A DNA stretch of 40,004 nucleotides. Source: Glaciihabitans sp. dw_435 (GTDB lineage: Bacteria; Actinomycetota; Actinomycetes; Actinomycetales; Microbacteriaceae). Both the position numbers and the translations under genes were made by a program. This document shows, piece after piece, positions 1 to 8,267 of the stretch; the first letter of the stretch is position 1; each line of letters starts with the position of its first letter. A model generated the notes under the pieces. That model searched no databases. It was not told the DNA's origin and saw nothing but the letters and a program-made list of their open reading frames with translations. The stretch spans positions 1 through 40,004 of the forward strand of contig NZ_JAAVUZ010000018.1 in assembly GCF_018449675.1 (NCBI RefSeq). The letters run 5' to 3'.

Positions 1-992
<992 letters not shown>

Positions 993-1004
993 CTACGCCT
1001 AAAC

Positions 1005-1019
1005 TGTCACCCCATGACA
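1005..1019. promoter_or_regulatory. Candidate TetR operator (TGTCA-N5-TGACA)
   Basis: Perfect 5-bp inverted repeat TGTCA / TGACA with a 5-base spacer in the gap between the divergent aldo/keto reductase and TetR genes. It lies upstream of the TetR -10 at 1047. Its position and symmetry suit a TetR dimer; binding is inferred. Confidence 0.4.
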
Positions 1020-1046
1020 CAAATATCAGAAACTGCTGATTCGCTG

Positions 1047-1052
1047 TATAAT
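1047..1052 (+). promoter_or_regulatory. Leaderless -10 box of tetR (TATAAT)
   Basis: A consensus TATAAT ends 6 bases before the ATG at 1059, which places the transcription start on or next to the start codon. This decides for the 1059 start over the in-frame ATG at 1014, which would lie upstream of the promoter. No good -35 is visible. Confidence 0.6.
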
Positions 1053-1058
1053 GTGTGC

Positions 1059-1661
1059 ATGAGCGGCGCCACGGTCGAACCAAAGACAGGATTGCGCGCC
1101 ATGACGCGTGCGTCCGTCCGTGACCAGATCGCCGACCGCGCATTGCTCCTGTTTGACCAGAATGGGTTCGACGAGACAACCATCGACGACATCGCCCTGG
1201 CCGTCGGCATTTCCTCCCGCAGCTTCTTCCGCTACTTCCCCGCCAAAGAGGACGTGGTACTCAACGACCCCACGCCGTTCGGCGAAATTGTGCGGGACAC
1301 CGCCGCCGCGCGCCCCGCGAATGAACCGGTATGGGCCGTGCTTCGCCGGGCATTCGATCCGCTGCACGCCACGACAGTGGTCGACGTCACCCGCGGGCTC
1401 AGGATCATGCGCATCATGATGAGCACGGCGTCCTTACGCGCCCGCAACCTCGAGAAGCACATCACGTGGGCCGCGATGCTCGAGCCGGTCATCGCCGCCC
1501 GGCTTAGCGGGTCCGACGAGTCCCGCCGGTTCCGTGCACAAATTCTGATTCACTCTGCCCTCGCGTGCCTCGATGTCGCCCTGGCGGAGTGGACGAGGCG
1601 CGATGGCAGCACAGACGTCGCCACCCTGCTGGACGAGGCCTTCGAAATCCCCAACAGCTAG
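1059..1661 (+). CDS. TetR-family transcriptional regulator
   Basis: DNA-binding repressor of 200 residues, normal for TetR. The N-terminal helix-turn-helix is at about residues 24-66 (TTIDDIALAVGISSRSFFRYF, where the usual recognition-helix Tyr-x-Tyr/His-Phe motif is Phe-Phe-Arg-Tyr-Phe). The rest is the all-helical ligand and dimer domain. It is divergent from the aldo/keto reductase and followed after 10 bases by an alpha/beta hydrolase gene, so the three may form one ligand-responsive unit. Start chosen from the TATAAT box 6 bases upstream. The ligand is unknown. Confidence 0.9.
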   Translation: MSGATVEPKTGLRAMTRASVRDQIADRALLLFDQNGFDETTIDDIALAVGISSRSFFRYFPAKEDVVLNDPTPFGEIVRDTAAARPANEPVWAVLRRAFDPLHATTVVDVTRGLRIMRIMMSTASLRARNLEKHITWAAMLEPVIAARLSGSDESRRFRAQILIHSALACLDVALAEWTRRDGSTDVATLLDEAFEIPNS

Positions 1662-1664
1662 CCT
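1659..1664 (+). promoter_or_regulatory. Leaderless -10 (TAGCCT) overlapping the tetR stop
   Basis: TAGCCT lies 7 bases before the hydrolase ATG at 1672, and its first three bases are the TAG stop of the TetR gene. It would give the hydrolase its own leaderless transcript in addition to any read-through. Confidence 0.4.
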
Positions 1665-1671
1665 TGTCCGC

Positions 1672-2421
1672 ATGACGATGGTGACCGTAGGGGGCAATTC
1701 GATCTACCACGAAGTGCACGGATCGGGCGAACCGGTACTTCTTCTGCACGGCGGCTTCTGCTCACTCGAAATGATGCGCCCGCAGCTCGAAGCGCTCTCC
1801 TCCACCTACACCGTCTATGCGCCCGAGCGCCCGGGACACGGCCGTTCCCCCGACGTGCCCGGCCCCATCAGCTACGTCACCAGCGTCGCCGACACGATCG
1901 CCTACCTCGACGAGGTCGGCCTCTCCGATGTCCACATCGTCGGCTTCAGCGACGGCGCCATCATCGGACTGCTCATCGCTCTCGAGCACCCCGACCGCAT
2001 CCGCTCCCTGGTGTCCATTAGCGGCAACCTCGACCCAACTGGGTTCGTAGAGGGCGACGACAACGCTCCCGACGATTCAGACACGGATCAGGATGCCCCG
2101 GAGCGCCCCGATCGCACACGCCAGCTGTACAACGAGCTGTCGCCCGACGGCCCCGAGCACGCCGACATCATCGTCGACAAGCTCATGAAGCTCTGGACGA
2201 CCGAACCCGCGATCGCCTCAGCGGATCTGGCCGCCATCTCCATACCGACGATGATCATGGCCGGCGATCACGATGTGATCAAACTGGAGCACAGCGCTCT
2301 GATGGCGACATCCATTCGCGGCGCACAGCTGTGCATCGTCCCGAAGGCAGGGCACGGCTTGCTCGACGAGCGCGGGGACTTCGTGACCTTCGCCGTGGAG
2401 CAGTTCCTCAGCGAGGCGTGA
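1672..2421 (+). CDS. Alpha/beta-fold hydrolase
   Basis: Predicted cytosolic hydrolase of 249 residues, in the size range of esterases and C-C bond hydrolases. Visible are the oxyanion-hole segment LLLHGG (24-29), the nucleophile elbow GFSDG with Ser93, a GDHD acid-loop candidate and a C-terminal GHGLLDE His. An unusual acidic stretch in the cap region (GDDNAPDDSDTDQD) has no counterpart I recognise. The start is the ATG at 1672, the first ATG after the TetR stop, matched by a -10 box 7 bases upstream. The next gene is convergent after only 12 bases. Substrate not deducible; control by the preceding TetR is inferred. Confidence 0.85.
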   Translation: MTMVTVGGNSIYHEVHGSGEPVLLLHGGFCSLEMMRPQLEALSSTYTVYAPERPGHGRSPDVPGPISYVTSVADTIAYLDEVGLSDVHIVGFSDGAIIGLLIALEHPDRIRSLVSISGNLDPTGFVEGDDNAPDDSDTDQDAPERPDRTRQLYNELSPDGPEHADIIVDKLMKLWTTEPAIASADLAAISIPTMIMAGDHDVIKLEHSALMATSIRGAQLCIVPKAGHGLLDERGDFVTFAVEQFLSEA

Positions 2422-2433
2422 CGCAAGACCCAG

Positions 2434-3048
2434 TTAGCTCCACTTCCAGGACGCCAGCACCGACTCGGCGATGCCGATCGCATCGGCGTCAGGGACGGAG
2501 GTGCCGTAGGAGAACGTCACGATGTAGGTCTGCTTGTCGGTGGAGAGGTAGTACTGGTGGATGCGGTACGTCACACCGCTTGACGTCATGGTCGCGGTGA
2601 TGTGGGCCGACTCGGACCCGGCCACAGTGACCCGGTCAAGAACGGCGACGCCCGTAGCTCCGCTGCTGGTGAGCTCGCTCCCGGCGGCCGCCTCCACTTG
2701 AGCGGGAGTGACAGCTCCGGCGGGGCTCAGGACCACGTTGACGTTGTTTGCGAAATTACCGGTAGGTGCGAGATCGATCGCAATGCTGTCGGTTCCCGCG
2801 GCAGCAGCACTATCGTGCTTGCCCCACCCCTTCGGCACCGCATAGCTGTATCCGGTTCCCGTGATGACGTCGCCAGCGGCGGGAGTTGCGTCCAGCGTGC
2901 TGGATGCCGCGGCAGTAGTCGACGGACTCGGAGCGACCGACTCTGCTGAGGATGACGCCGGCTCGGGCGAAGCGGATGAGCATCCGGCGAGTGCGGTGGC
3001 GACCGTGAGGACGAGGGCAGATACAGCGAGAGTTGGTGTGAAACGCAT
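2434..3048 (-). CDS. Secreted lipoprotein, LpqN/PsbP-like fold suspected
   Basis: 204-residue exported lipoprotein. A signal peptide of about 22 residues ends in the lipobox LAGC (Cys23), followed by a Ser/Ala/Pro-rich linker to about residue 60. A compact C-terminal domain begins at GYSYAVPKGW and ends in the amphipathic helix SVLASWKWS. That layout (Tyr/Pro-Lys/Glu-Gly-Trp near the start, final helix with Trp) resembles the PsbP-like LpqN/LpqT domain of actinobacterial lipoproteins; this is a fold guess, not a family match. The start is the ATG at 3048, with TACGGT 6 bases upstream. Its promoter region faces the MarR gene. Function unknown. Confidence 0.75.
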   Translation of the reverse strand: MRFTPTLAVSALVLTVATALAGCSSASPEPASSSAESVAPSPSTTAAASSTLDATPAAGDVITGTGYSYAVPKGWGKHDSAAAAGTDSIAIDLAPTGNFANNVNVVLSPAGAVTPAQVEAAAGSELTSSGATGVAVLDRVTVAGSESAHITATMTSSGVTYRIHQYYLSTDKQTYIVTFSYGTSVPDADAIGIAESVLASWKWS

Positions 3049-3054
3049 AGTGCA

Positions 3055-3060
3055 ACCGTA
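3055..3060 (-). promoter_or_regulatory. Leaderless -10 of the lipoprotein gene (TACGGT)
   Basis: On the minus strand TACGGT ends 6 bases before the ATG at 3048, the spacing of a leaderless start. This supports that ATG against in-frame upstream starts. Confidence 0.4.
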
Positions 3061-3163
3061 CTGTCTTGCCGCCATTCCTATGAGGAAACTTTGCGTTTGG
3101 AATGCGTCGGGGCGGCACGCCGGACTCAATGCCCCACCCGTTCTACGCCGAGACGATTCGGTG

Positions 3164-3192
3164 TTGACAGTTAGAACTCTAATGATTAGGGT
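3164..3192 (+). promoter_or_regulatory. marR promoter, TTGACA-N17-TAGGGT
   Basis: A consensus -35 TTGACA (3164-3169) is separated by 17 bases from TAGGGT (3187-3192), which ends 7 bases before the ATG at 3200. The transcript would be leaderless or nearly so. The large palindrome at 3169-3199 covers the spacer and -10, so the regulator should shut off its own promoter. Confidence 0.75.
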
Positions 3193-3199
3193 TCTAACT
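3169..3199. promoter_or_regulatory. MarR operator: 31-bp palindrome, two 12-bp boxes
   Basis: Bases 3169-3199 form a palindrome centred on G3184 in which only one pair (3178/3190) fails to match. It also reads as two boxes, TTAGAACTCTAA (3171-3182) and TTAGGGTTCTAA (3186-3197), with centres 15 bp apart. It occupies the -35/-10 spacer, the -10 and the start site of the MarR gene. Confidence 0.75.
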
Positions 3200-3646
3200 A
3201 TGGAAGCACGCGGACGCAATGACACGGGAAGCATCGATCTGTTCCGATGGATCGGATGGGCCCAGATGAAGGCGGGTGAAGACTGGATTCGTGAACGCGA
3301 ACTCACGCACGCGCAGGGCTTCGTACTCGGATATCTCGTCCAAAACCCCGGCGCCATTCAACGCGACATCGCCGAGGTAAGCCGCACCAGCGCCGCCAGC
3401 GTGTCCAGTCTCCTGCAGGGGCTCGAGCGTCGCGGCCTGGTGGAGCGCCGCTCGGAGGGCGGCGACGAGCGTAAGAAGCTCGTCTATGCGACCCCCACCG
3501 GCGCAGAGCTCATCGCAGGCTTCGACTCCGCCATGATCGCCGCACAGGAATCCATCCTCGCGCCCCTCAGCCCGGCCGAACGCGACACCCTGCACATGCT
3601 CCTCACCAAGATCACCGCCGAGCTACCCCAGCCAACGCGCTCGTAA
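3200..3646 (+). CDS. MarR-family transcriptional regulator
   Basis: 148-residue winged-helix regulator. Helix-turn-helix and recognition helix at about residues 50-80 (RDIAEVSRTSAASVSSLLQGLERRGLV), then the wing RRSEGGDERKKLVYATPTG with the conserved Asp-x-Arg-x-x type turn. N- and C-terminal helices would form the dimer interface. The start ATG follows the -10 by 7 bases. A MATE exporter follows in the same direction after 131 bases. Together with the operator over its own promoter, this suggests a drug- or metabolite-responsive repressor of that exporter; the ligand is unknown. Confidence 0.92.
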   Translation: MEARGRNDTGSIDLFRWIGWAQMKAGEDWIRERELTHAQGFVLGYLVQNPGAIQRDIAEVSRTSAASVSSLLQGLERRGLVERRSEGGDERKKLVYATPTGAELIAGFDSAMIAAQESILAPLSPAERDTLHMLLTKITAELPQPTRS

Positions 3647-3777
3647 TTCACTGAACGCGGTTCTCCCGCGCAACATCCTTCACCTCGCCGTGCCGGCTCT
3701 CGTCGGCGCGCACGAAAACACCCCGCCGCGTCGGCGCTTGTCGGCGCGCGCTCGAACCTGCCCGGAAAGGAGCAGTC

Positions 3778-5226
3778 ATGAGCACCTCACTCCCCCTCGA
3801 ATCCCCCGGTACCGCCCCCGCGGTCGGTTCCAACCGCTGGTACCTCTCGTCCGCACCAATGCTTCGCGCTCTCGTGCATTTGTGCGTACCGATGGCCGCC
3901 GCATTTATCGTCGGCGCCATCTACAACCTCATCAACGCCGGCTTCATCGGCTCCCTCCACGACACGGCCCTGCTCGCGGCAGTGACACTCGGGTCACCGA
4001 TCCTCGGACTGGTGATGGCCGTGGGCAACGTATTCGGCGTGGGCGGCGGCTCACTCATGTCGCGGCTGTTGGGCGCTTCGGAAAACGAGCCAGCGCGGGC
4101 GGACGAGATCAAACACGTTTCGTCGTTCGCACTATGGGGATCCATCATCACCGGCGCGATTCTTGGCGGTGTCGGGCTTCTGCTCCTGCACCCCCTCGTC
4201 TCCCTCCTGGGCGCCGACGCAGCAACAGCGCCGGCTACCGGCGCGTTCGTCGGCGTCATGCTCGCCTTCGTTCCCGTGCTTGCCGCATCCGTCTGCCTCG
4301 AGCAGCTGGTGCGTGCGGAGGGTGCCGCGCGTCAGGTCATGATCGGACTGATCGCCTCCACGGTCGCAAACCTCGTGTTTGACATCGTGTTCATCCTCGT
4401 CCTCCACTGGGGCGTCGCCGGCGCCGCAGTAGGCACGGGCCTGGCAAACCTCGGTGTCGTCGTCTACTTCGCGGTCTGGCTCACACGGAACAGCGAAACC
4501 GTCAGTCTGGCCCCGCGGTGGTTCACACTGAGGGCCGCCGTGGTGAAGCCCGTTCTCGGGGTCGGCGTCGGAACCCTCCTTCAGTCTGCATTCCTGATCG
4601 TCACGTCTCTCGTGCTCAACAACCTCGCGGCGGCTTACGGCGAGGGACCGCTGGCTGCCATGGGTGTCGCAGTACGGATCGCTCAGATTCCCGAGTTCCT
4701 CATCATGGGCGTCACCCTCGGCGTACTCCCCTTGCTCGCGTACTCGTTTGGCAAGGGGGACAAGAACCGGCTCGCCTCGGCCCTGCGCTCATCCGCGATT
4801 ACCGTGGGCAGCATCGCGATTGCGTCCTCGCTCGCGGTCTACATCTTCCGTGACCAGGTGTTCTCGACCTTCGTCACCGACCCGTCCGTCCTGGCAATCG
4901 GTGTGACCGTCCTCACCGCCCAACTCGTCGCCATGATTGCTAACGGGTTCACGGGCCTCATCACGTCGCTCTTCCAGGCGACCGGACGGGCGCTGCCAGC
5001 AACGGTGATGTCGGTTACCCAGGGAATCCTCTTTATCCCCGTGGTCATCATCGGAAACCTGTTGTTTGGCTTGGGCGGCATCATCTGGGCACTCACCGTC
5101 ACCGAGATTGCCGTGCTCCTGGTCGGACTCGTGATGTGGATCGCATCCCGCTCTGCCATCAACCGGGGTCTCGCCGAGGGAAGCCCGGAGCGCGCCGAGG
5201 CGGTGCTCGAGGAAGTCGCGGGCTGA
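3778..5226 (+). CDS. MATE-family multidrug/metabolite exporter
   Basis: Cytoplasmic-membrane secondary transporter of 482 residues, the usual MATE length, with about 12 hydrophobic segments in two homologous halves. The first half opens with MLRALVHLCVPMAAAFIVGAIYN and carries the Asn/Gly-rich segment MAVGNVFGVGGGSLMSRLLG, characteristic of Na+- or H+-driven MATE proteins of the DinF/NorM superfamily. A strong AAAGGAGC Shine-Dalgarno precedes the ATG. It follows the MarR gene in the same direction, so it is the natural target of that regulator. The 131-bp gap between them holds a repeated GTCGGCGCGC but no clear second promoter. It is convergent with the antiporter gene only 4 bases away. Confidence 0.92.
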   Translation: MSTSLPLESPGTAPAVGSNRWYLSSAPMLRALVHLCVPMAAAFIVGAIYNLINAGFIGSLHDTALLAAVTLGSPILGLVMAVGNVFGVGGGSLMSRLLGASENEPARADEIKHVSSFALWGSIITGAILGGVGLLLLHPLVSLLGADAATAPATGAFVGVMLAFVPVLAASVCLEQLVRAEGAARQVMIGLIASTVANLVFDIVFILVLHWGVAGAAVGTGLANLGVVVYFAVWLTRNSETVSLAPRWFTLRAAVVKPVLGVGVGTLLQSAFLIVTSLVLNNLAAAYGEGPLAAMGVAVRIAQIPEFLIMGVTLGVLPLLAYSFGKGDKNRLASALRSSAITVGSIAIASSLAVYIFRDQVFSTFVTDPSVLAIGVTVLTAQLVAMIANGFTGLITSLFQATGRALPATVMSVTQGILFIPVVIIGNLLFGLGGIIWALTVTEIAVLLVGLVMWIASRSAINRGLAEGSPERAEAVLEEVAG

Positions 5227-5230
5227 TGTG

Positions 5231-6901
5231 TCAGCGCGCTGGCTTGCCCCGCAATTCGATCGCGATCTGCGATGCGTCGAGACTCTCGAGGGCGTTTGCC
5301 AGCACGTCGGCGTCAAACGTGCCGTTGTCACGAGCATCCAGGAGCGCCGCACGCTGCGCGGCGAGCACCGTCAAGTAGTGCTCCTGAGCGACGAGCAGAT
5401 ACTCCGGAGTGGGGTCGCCCGCGGGCCGATCGGGAGCGGGCAGGGCATCCGCACTCGCTCGCATCAACTCGATGATCCTGTCCCGCTCTGCGTTGGTGCT
5501 CACCTCGACGGCCGCGTGATCCACGGTGGGGGCGATGCGTCGCAGCAGCGGGGCGATGGTCCCTCCCTGAATGAGGAGAGACAGTGCGGCGACCGTGTAC
5601 GCGATGAACACGAGTACCGAGCGCATGGGGATGCCCTCCGGCAGCGACTGCGCCGCCGCCACCGTCACCGCGCCACGCATGCCCGCCCATACGACCGCTG
5701 CGCCGTCGCGCCAGCCGAGCGGTTCACGTCGGAAGTATTCGATGTCGGCAAGACTCTGGGTAACCCGGCGCGCAAAGACCGCAAGGTCACGCTCGGATGC
5801 GGGCCGACGACGGTTGTTCACCTGTCCGAACGCCTCCCGGTTCCCTCCGGGCGTACTCATCTTTTCGCGCATGCCTTCGAGCTGGTCTTGCATCTTCTCT
5901 GAGTGTCGCGCCCGACTCTTGAGCGAGCGCAGCAGCACAGCGACGTAGCCCGCCCGAATGAGAATCGTCAGGACGAGCGCGCCAGCCGCCACCAGCGCGG
6001 CCACACCGATGCCAGCGTGATCGTCTTCCACATTGGTGACGATCGACTTGATTTGCAGACCCATGGTGAGAAAAATGGCGCCTTCGAGAACAAGCTCGAC
6101 CGTGCGCCAGTTCTGAGTGTCCGACAGCCGGTTCTGGGCGGACAAAACTCTGGGCGCTCGAATCCCGGTCACGAGCCCGGCTACGACGGCTGCCACCAGG
6201 CCGGACGCGCCCAGCAGCTCGGCCGGGACCGCCGCGACAAACGGAACCGCGAAAGAAATAACGGTGTTGACGGTGGAGTCGGTGACCCGTTTGCGCACCG
6301 TGAGGTTGAGCATTCCCACGAGTCCGCCGAGCACCACGGCGATCACCACCGAGTACGCGAAGGTGCCGACCGCTCCCCAGAACGAGAAGGAGGCGGCAAC
6401 CGCCACGATGGCGGTTCGAAGAATCACGAGTGCGGTGGCGTCGTTCAACAGGCTTTCGCCATCGAGCATCGCGATGACACGCTTGGACACCGGCATCTTC
6501 TTGATGATCGACGTTGCCACCGCATCCGTGGGACTGATGATCGCACCGAGCGCGACACCCCACGCGAAGTCGAGGCCGGGGATTACCAGCGTAAAGAAAA
6601 GGCCGAGCAGCAGGGAGCTTCCGACCACCAGCACCACCGACAGTCCGCTGATAGCCCCGAACTCCCGACGGAAGTTCATCGCCGGCATCGACACGGCGGA
6701 CGAGTAGAGCAACGGCGGCAGGATCCCCGCCAGGATCCACTCGGATTCGATGTTCACATCGCGGAACGCGGGCAAGAAGCTCGCTGCGACGCCAACCGCC
6801 ACGAGGACCAGGGGCGAGGCAATGCCGAGACGCGCACCAATGACGGTGGCGCCAGCGATCACGACCAGCGCGATCACGAGGATCACCAGAAGTTCAGTCA
6901 T
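5231..6901 (-). CDS. CPA1-family Na+/H+ antiporter
   Basis: Membrane cation/proton antiporter of 556 residues. Ten or more membrane segments fill the first 420 residues or so. The ion-binding signature SPTDAVA (123-129) and GESLLNDATA (148-157, Asp154) are the conserved pair of the CPA1/NhaP branch. The remaining ~130 residues form a hydrophilic cytoplasmic tail, helical and charged, as in NhaP/YjcE-type proteins. A hydrophilic insert (about residues 330-385) sits between membrane segments. Probable role: pH and Na+ homeostasis. It stands alone, convergent with the MATE gene and downstream of the reductase gene. The ion specificity is inferred from the family. Confidence 0.92.
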   Translation of the reverse strand: MTELLVILVIALVVIAGATVIGARLGIASPLVLVAVGVAASFLPAFRDVNIESEWILAGILPPLLYSSAVSMPAMNFRREFGAISGLSVVLVVGSSLLLGLFFTLVIPGLDFAWGVALGAIISPTDAVATSIIKKMPVSKRVIAMLDGESLLNDATALVILRTAIVAVAASFSFWGAVGTFAYSVVIAVVLGGLVGMLNLTVRKRVTDSTVNTVISFAVPFVAAVPAELLGASGLVAAVVAGLVTGIRAPRVLSAQNRLSDTQNWRTVELVLEGAIFLTMGLQIKSIVTNVEDDHAGIGVAALVAAGALVLTILIRAGYVAVLLRSLKSRARHSEKMQDQLEGMREKMSTPGGNREAFGQVNNRRRPASERDLAVFARRVTQSLADIEYFRREPLGWRDGAAVVWAGMRGAVTVAAAQSLPEGIPMRSVLVFIAYTVAALSLLIQGGTIAPLLRRIAPTVDHAAVEVSTNAERDRIIELMRASADALPAPDRPAGDPTPEYLLVAQEHYLTVLAAQRAALLDARDNGTFDADVLANALESLDASQIAIELRGKPAR

Positions 6902-6986
6902 GCGTACAGAGTGGCAGCATCCCGCACAGTTTCTCTATTGCGTGGCGTTCTCTTTGCGTGGCGTCGTCCGGGCCACTTAACGCGAA

Positions 6987-7010
6987 CAGCGCGCCCCGAA
7001 GGACGCGCTG
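6987..7010 (-). terminator. Possible terminator after the OYE gene
   Basis: Perfect 7-bp stem CAGCGCG / CGCGCTG with a 10-base loop, 24 bases past the stop of the leftward reductase gene. There is no real T-run after it, so termination is only possible. Confidence 0.35.
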
Positions 7011-7033
7011 ATCACGATGCTTGACGCCAGAAA

Positions 7034-8128
7034 CTACGGCGCAGTGGTTACCGGCACCTCGCCGTGAGCGGGGTAGTCGGTGTATCCGAGGGCGCCCTCG
7101 GCGTAGATCGTCTCAGGGACCAACGCGTTCTGCGCGAGGTCTTCTTTCCACCGGCGCGCGAGGTCGGGGTTGGCGATCGCCGCGCGGCCAACGACCACGG
7201 CGTCGGCGAGATCCTCGGCCATGAGACTGACCGCGTCGTCGCGGGTCGTTGCTTCGGCGAAGCCGGTGTTGACGAAGAACGGGCCACCGAACCGGGCACG
7301 CAGACCCTGAACCAGGGCTCCGGCCGGGTCGGGGTGAAGGATACTGACGAAGGCAAGGTCGAGCGGCGCGAGGGCGTCCATCAGGGCGCCATACACGGCT
7401 TCGACATCGGCCGGGTCGTCTTCAATCAGGCTCTGGATGTTGCGTTCGGGCGAAATACGGATTCCGACCTTGCCCGAGCCGATCTTGGCAACGACGGCCT
7501 CGGCAACTTCGACGATGAGACGGATGCGGTTCTCGGGACTTCCGCCATACGCATCGGTACGCACGTTCGACGTCGCACCGAGGAACTCGTGCAGGAGGTA
7601 ACCGTTGGCCGCGTGCAATTCGACGCCGTCAAACCCGGCATCGATGGCATTCTGTGATCCGGTAACGAACGCCTGAACGATGCCCGGCAGCTCGTCGAGC
7701 TCGAGCGCGTGCGGAACGGGGTAGGCAACCTTGCCAGTAGCCGTGCGGGTCTCGCCATCGATCGCCAGGGCACTCGGCCCCTCGACCGGGAAGCCCGAGA
7801 TGTCGGAGTGCGAGGCGCGACCTGCGTGCATCACCTGAGCGACGATGAGTCCGCCCTCTGCGTGAACCGCGTCGGTGGCGCGACGCCATCCGGCGAGCTG
7901 CTCGACAGTCACGAGTCCGGGCTGACCGACAAATCCCTTGCCAGCCGGGGTGGGGAAGGTTCCTTCGCTGATGATGAGGCCGAGGGATGCGCGCTGCGCG
8001 TAGTGCTCGGCCATCACCTCCGTCGGAACTCCGTCGTCTCCCGCGCGGGTGCGGGTCAGCGGCGCCATGATGATGCGGTTGGCGAGAGAAAGGTCTCCTG
8101 CAATAAGCGGAGTGAAGAGGTCAGGCAC
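7034..8128 (-). CDS. Old Yellow Enzyme-family alkene reductase (NemA-like)
   Basis: FMN-dependent NAD(P)H oxidoreductase of 364 residues, the usual size for classical OYEs, reducing activated C=C bonds or nitro/nitrate esters. The TIM barrel starts at LFTPLIAGDLSLANRIIMAPLTR. The substrate-anchoring pair and proton-donor Tyr are visible as His172, Asn175 and Tyr177 in ELHAANGYLLHEFL, followed by the hallmark NVRTDAYGGS, and the FMN phosphate site is near VVVGRAAIANPDLARR. The start is a GTG giving MPDLFTPL, which matches typical OYE N-termini. A perfect 18-bp palindrome lies 41 bp upstream. Its physiological substrate is unknown; detoxification is the usual inference. Confidence 0.93.
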   Translation of the reverse strand: MPDLFTPLIAGDLSLANRIIMAPLTRTRAGDDGVPTEVMAEHYAQRASLGLIISEGTFPTPAGKGFVGQPGLVTVEQLAGWRRATDAVHAEGGLIVAQVMHAGRASHSDISGFPVEGPSALAIDGETRTATGKVAYPVPHALELDELPGIVQAFVTGSQNAIDAGFDGVELHAANGYLLHEFLGATSNVRTDAYGGSPENRIRLIVEVAEAVVAKIGSGKVGIRISPERNIQSLIEDDPADVEAVYGALMDALAPLDLAFVSILHPDPAGALVQGLRARFGGPFFVNTGFAEATTRDDAVSLMAEDLADAVVVGRAAIANPDLARRWKEDLAQNALVPETIYAEGALGYTDYPAHGEVPVTTAP

Positions 8129-8168
8129 GCGTGCGGAATCCGTCCGTTGGGGGAAAAGGCCATGTTAA

Positions 8169-8186
8169 CGACGGGATGTCCCGTCG
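8169..8186. promoter_or_regulatory. Palindrome upstream of the OYE gene
   Basis: CGACGGGA-TG-TCCCGTCG, 8-bp perfect arms with a 2-base centre, 41 bp before the reductase GTG. The short centre suits a protein-binding operator better than a hairpin. No regulator gene is adjacent. Confidence 0.35.
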
Positions 8187-8267
8187 CAGAGGGCAAACAC
8201 GACGCCCACAACCGTTTATTCCGCCGAATACCTGTGGGCACAGGCGACTCCCAGATCCAGGAGCGAC

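Noticed and set aside
3647-3777. Repeated GTCGGCGCGC between marR and the MATE gene as an operator or repeat family
   Set aside because: Short, GC-rich and without symmetry or other copies; probably compositional.
5903-7024. 373-codon open frame antisense to the CPA1 antiporter
   Set aside because: A His/Arg/Asp-rich product without domains; the antiporter frame has complete signature motifs.
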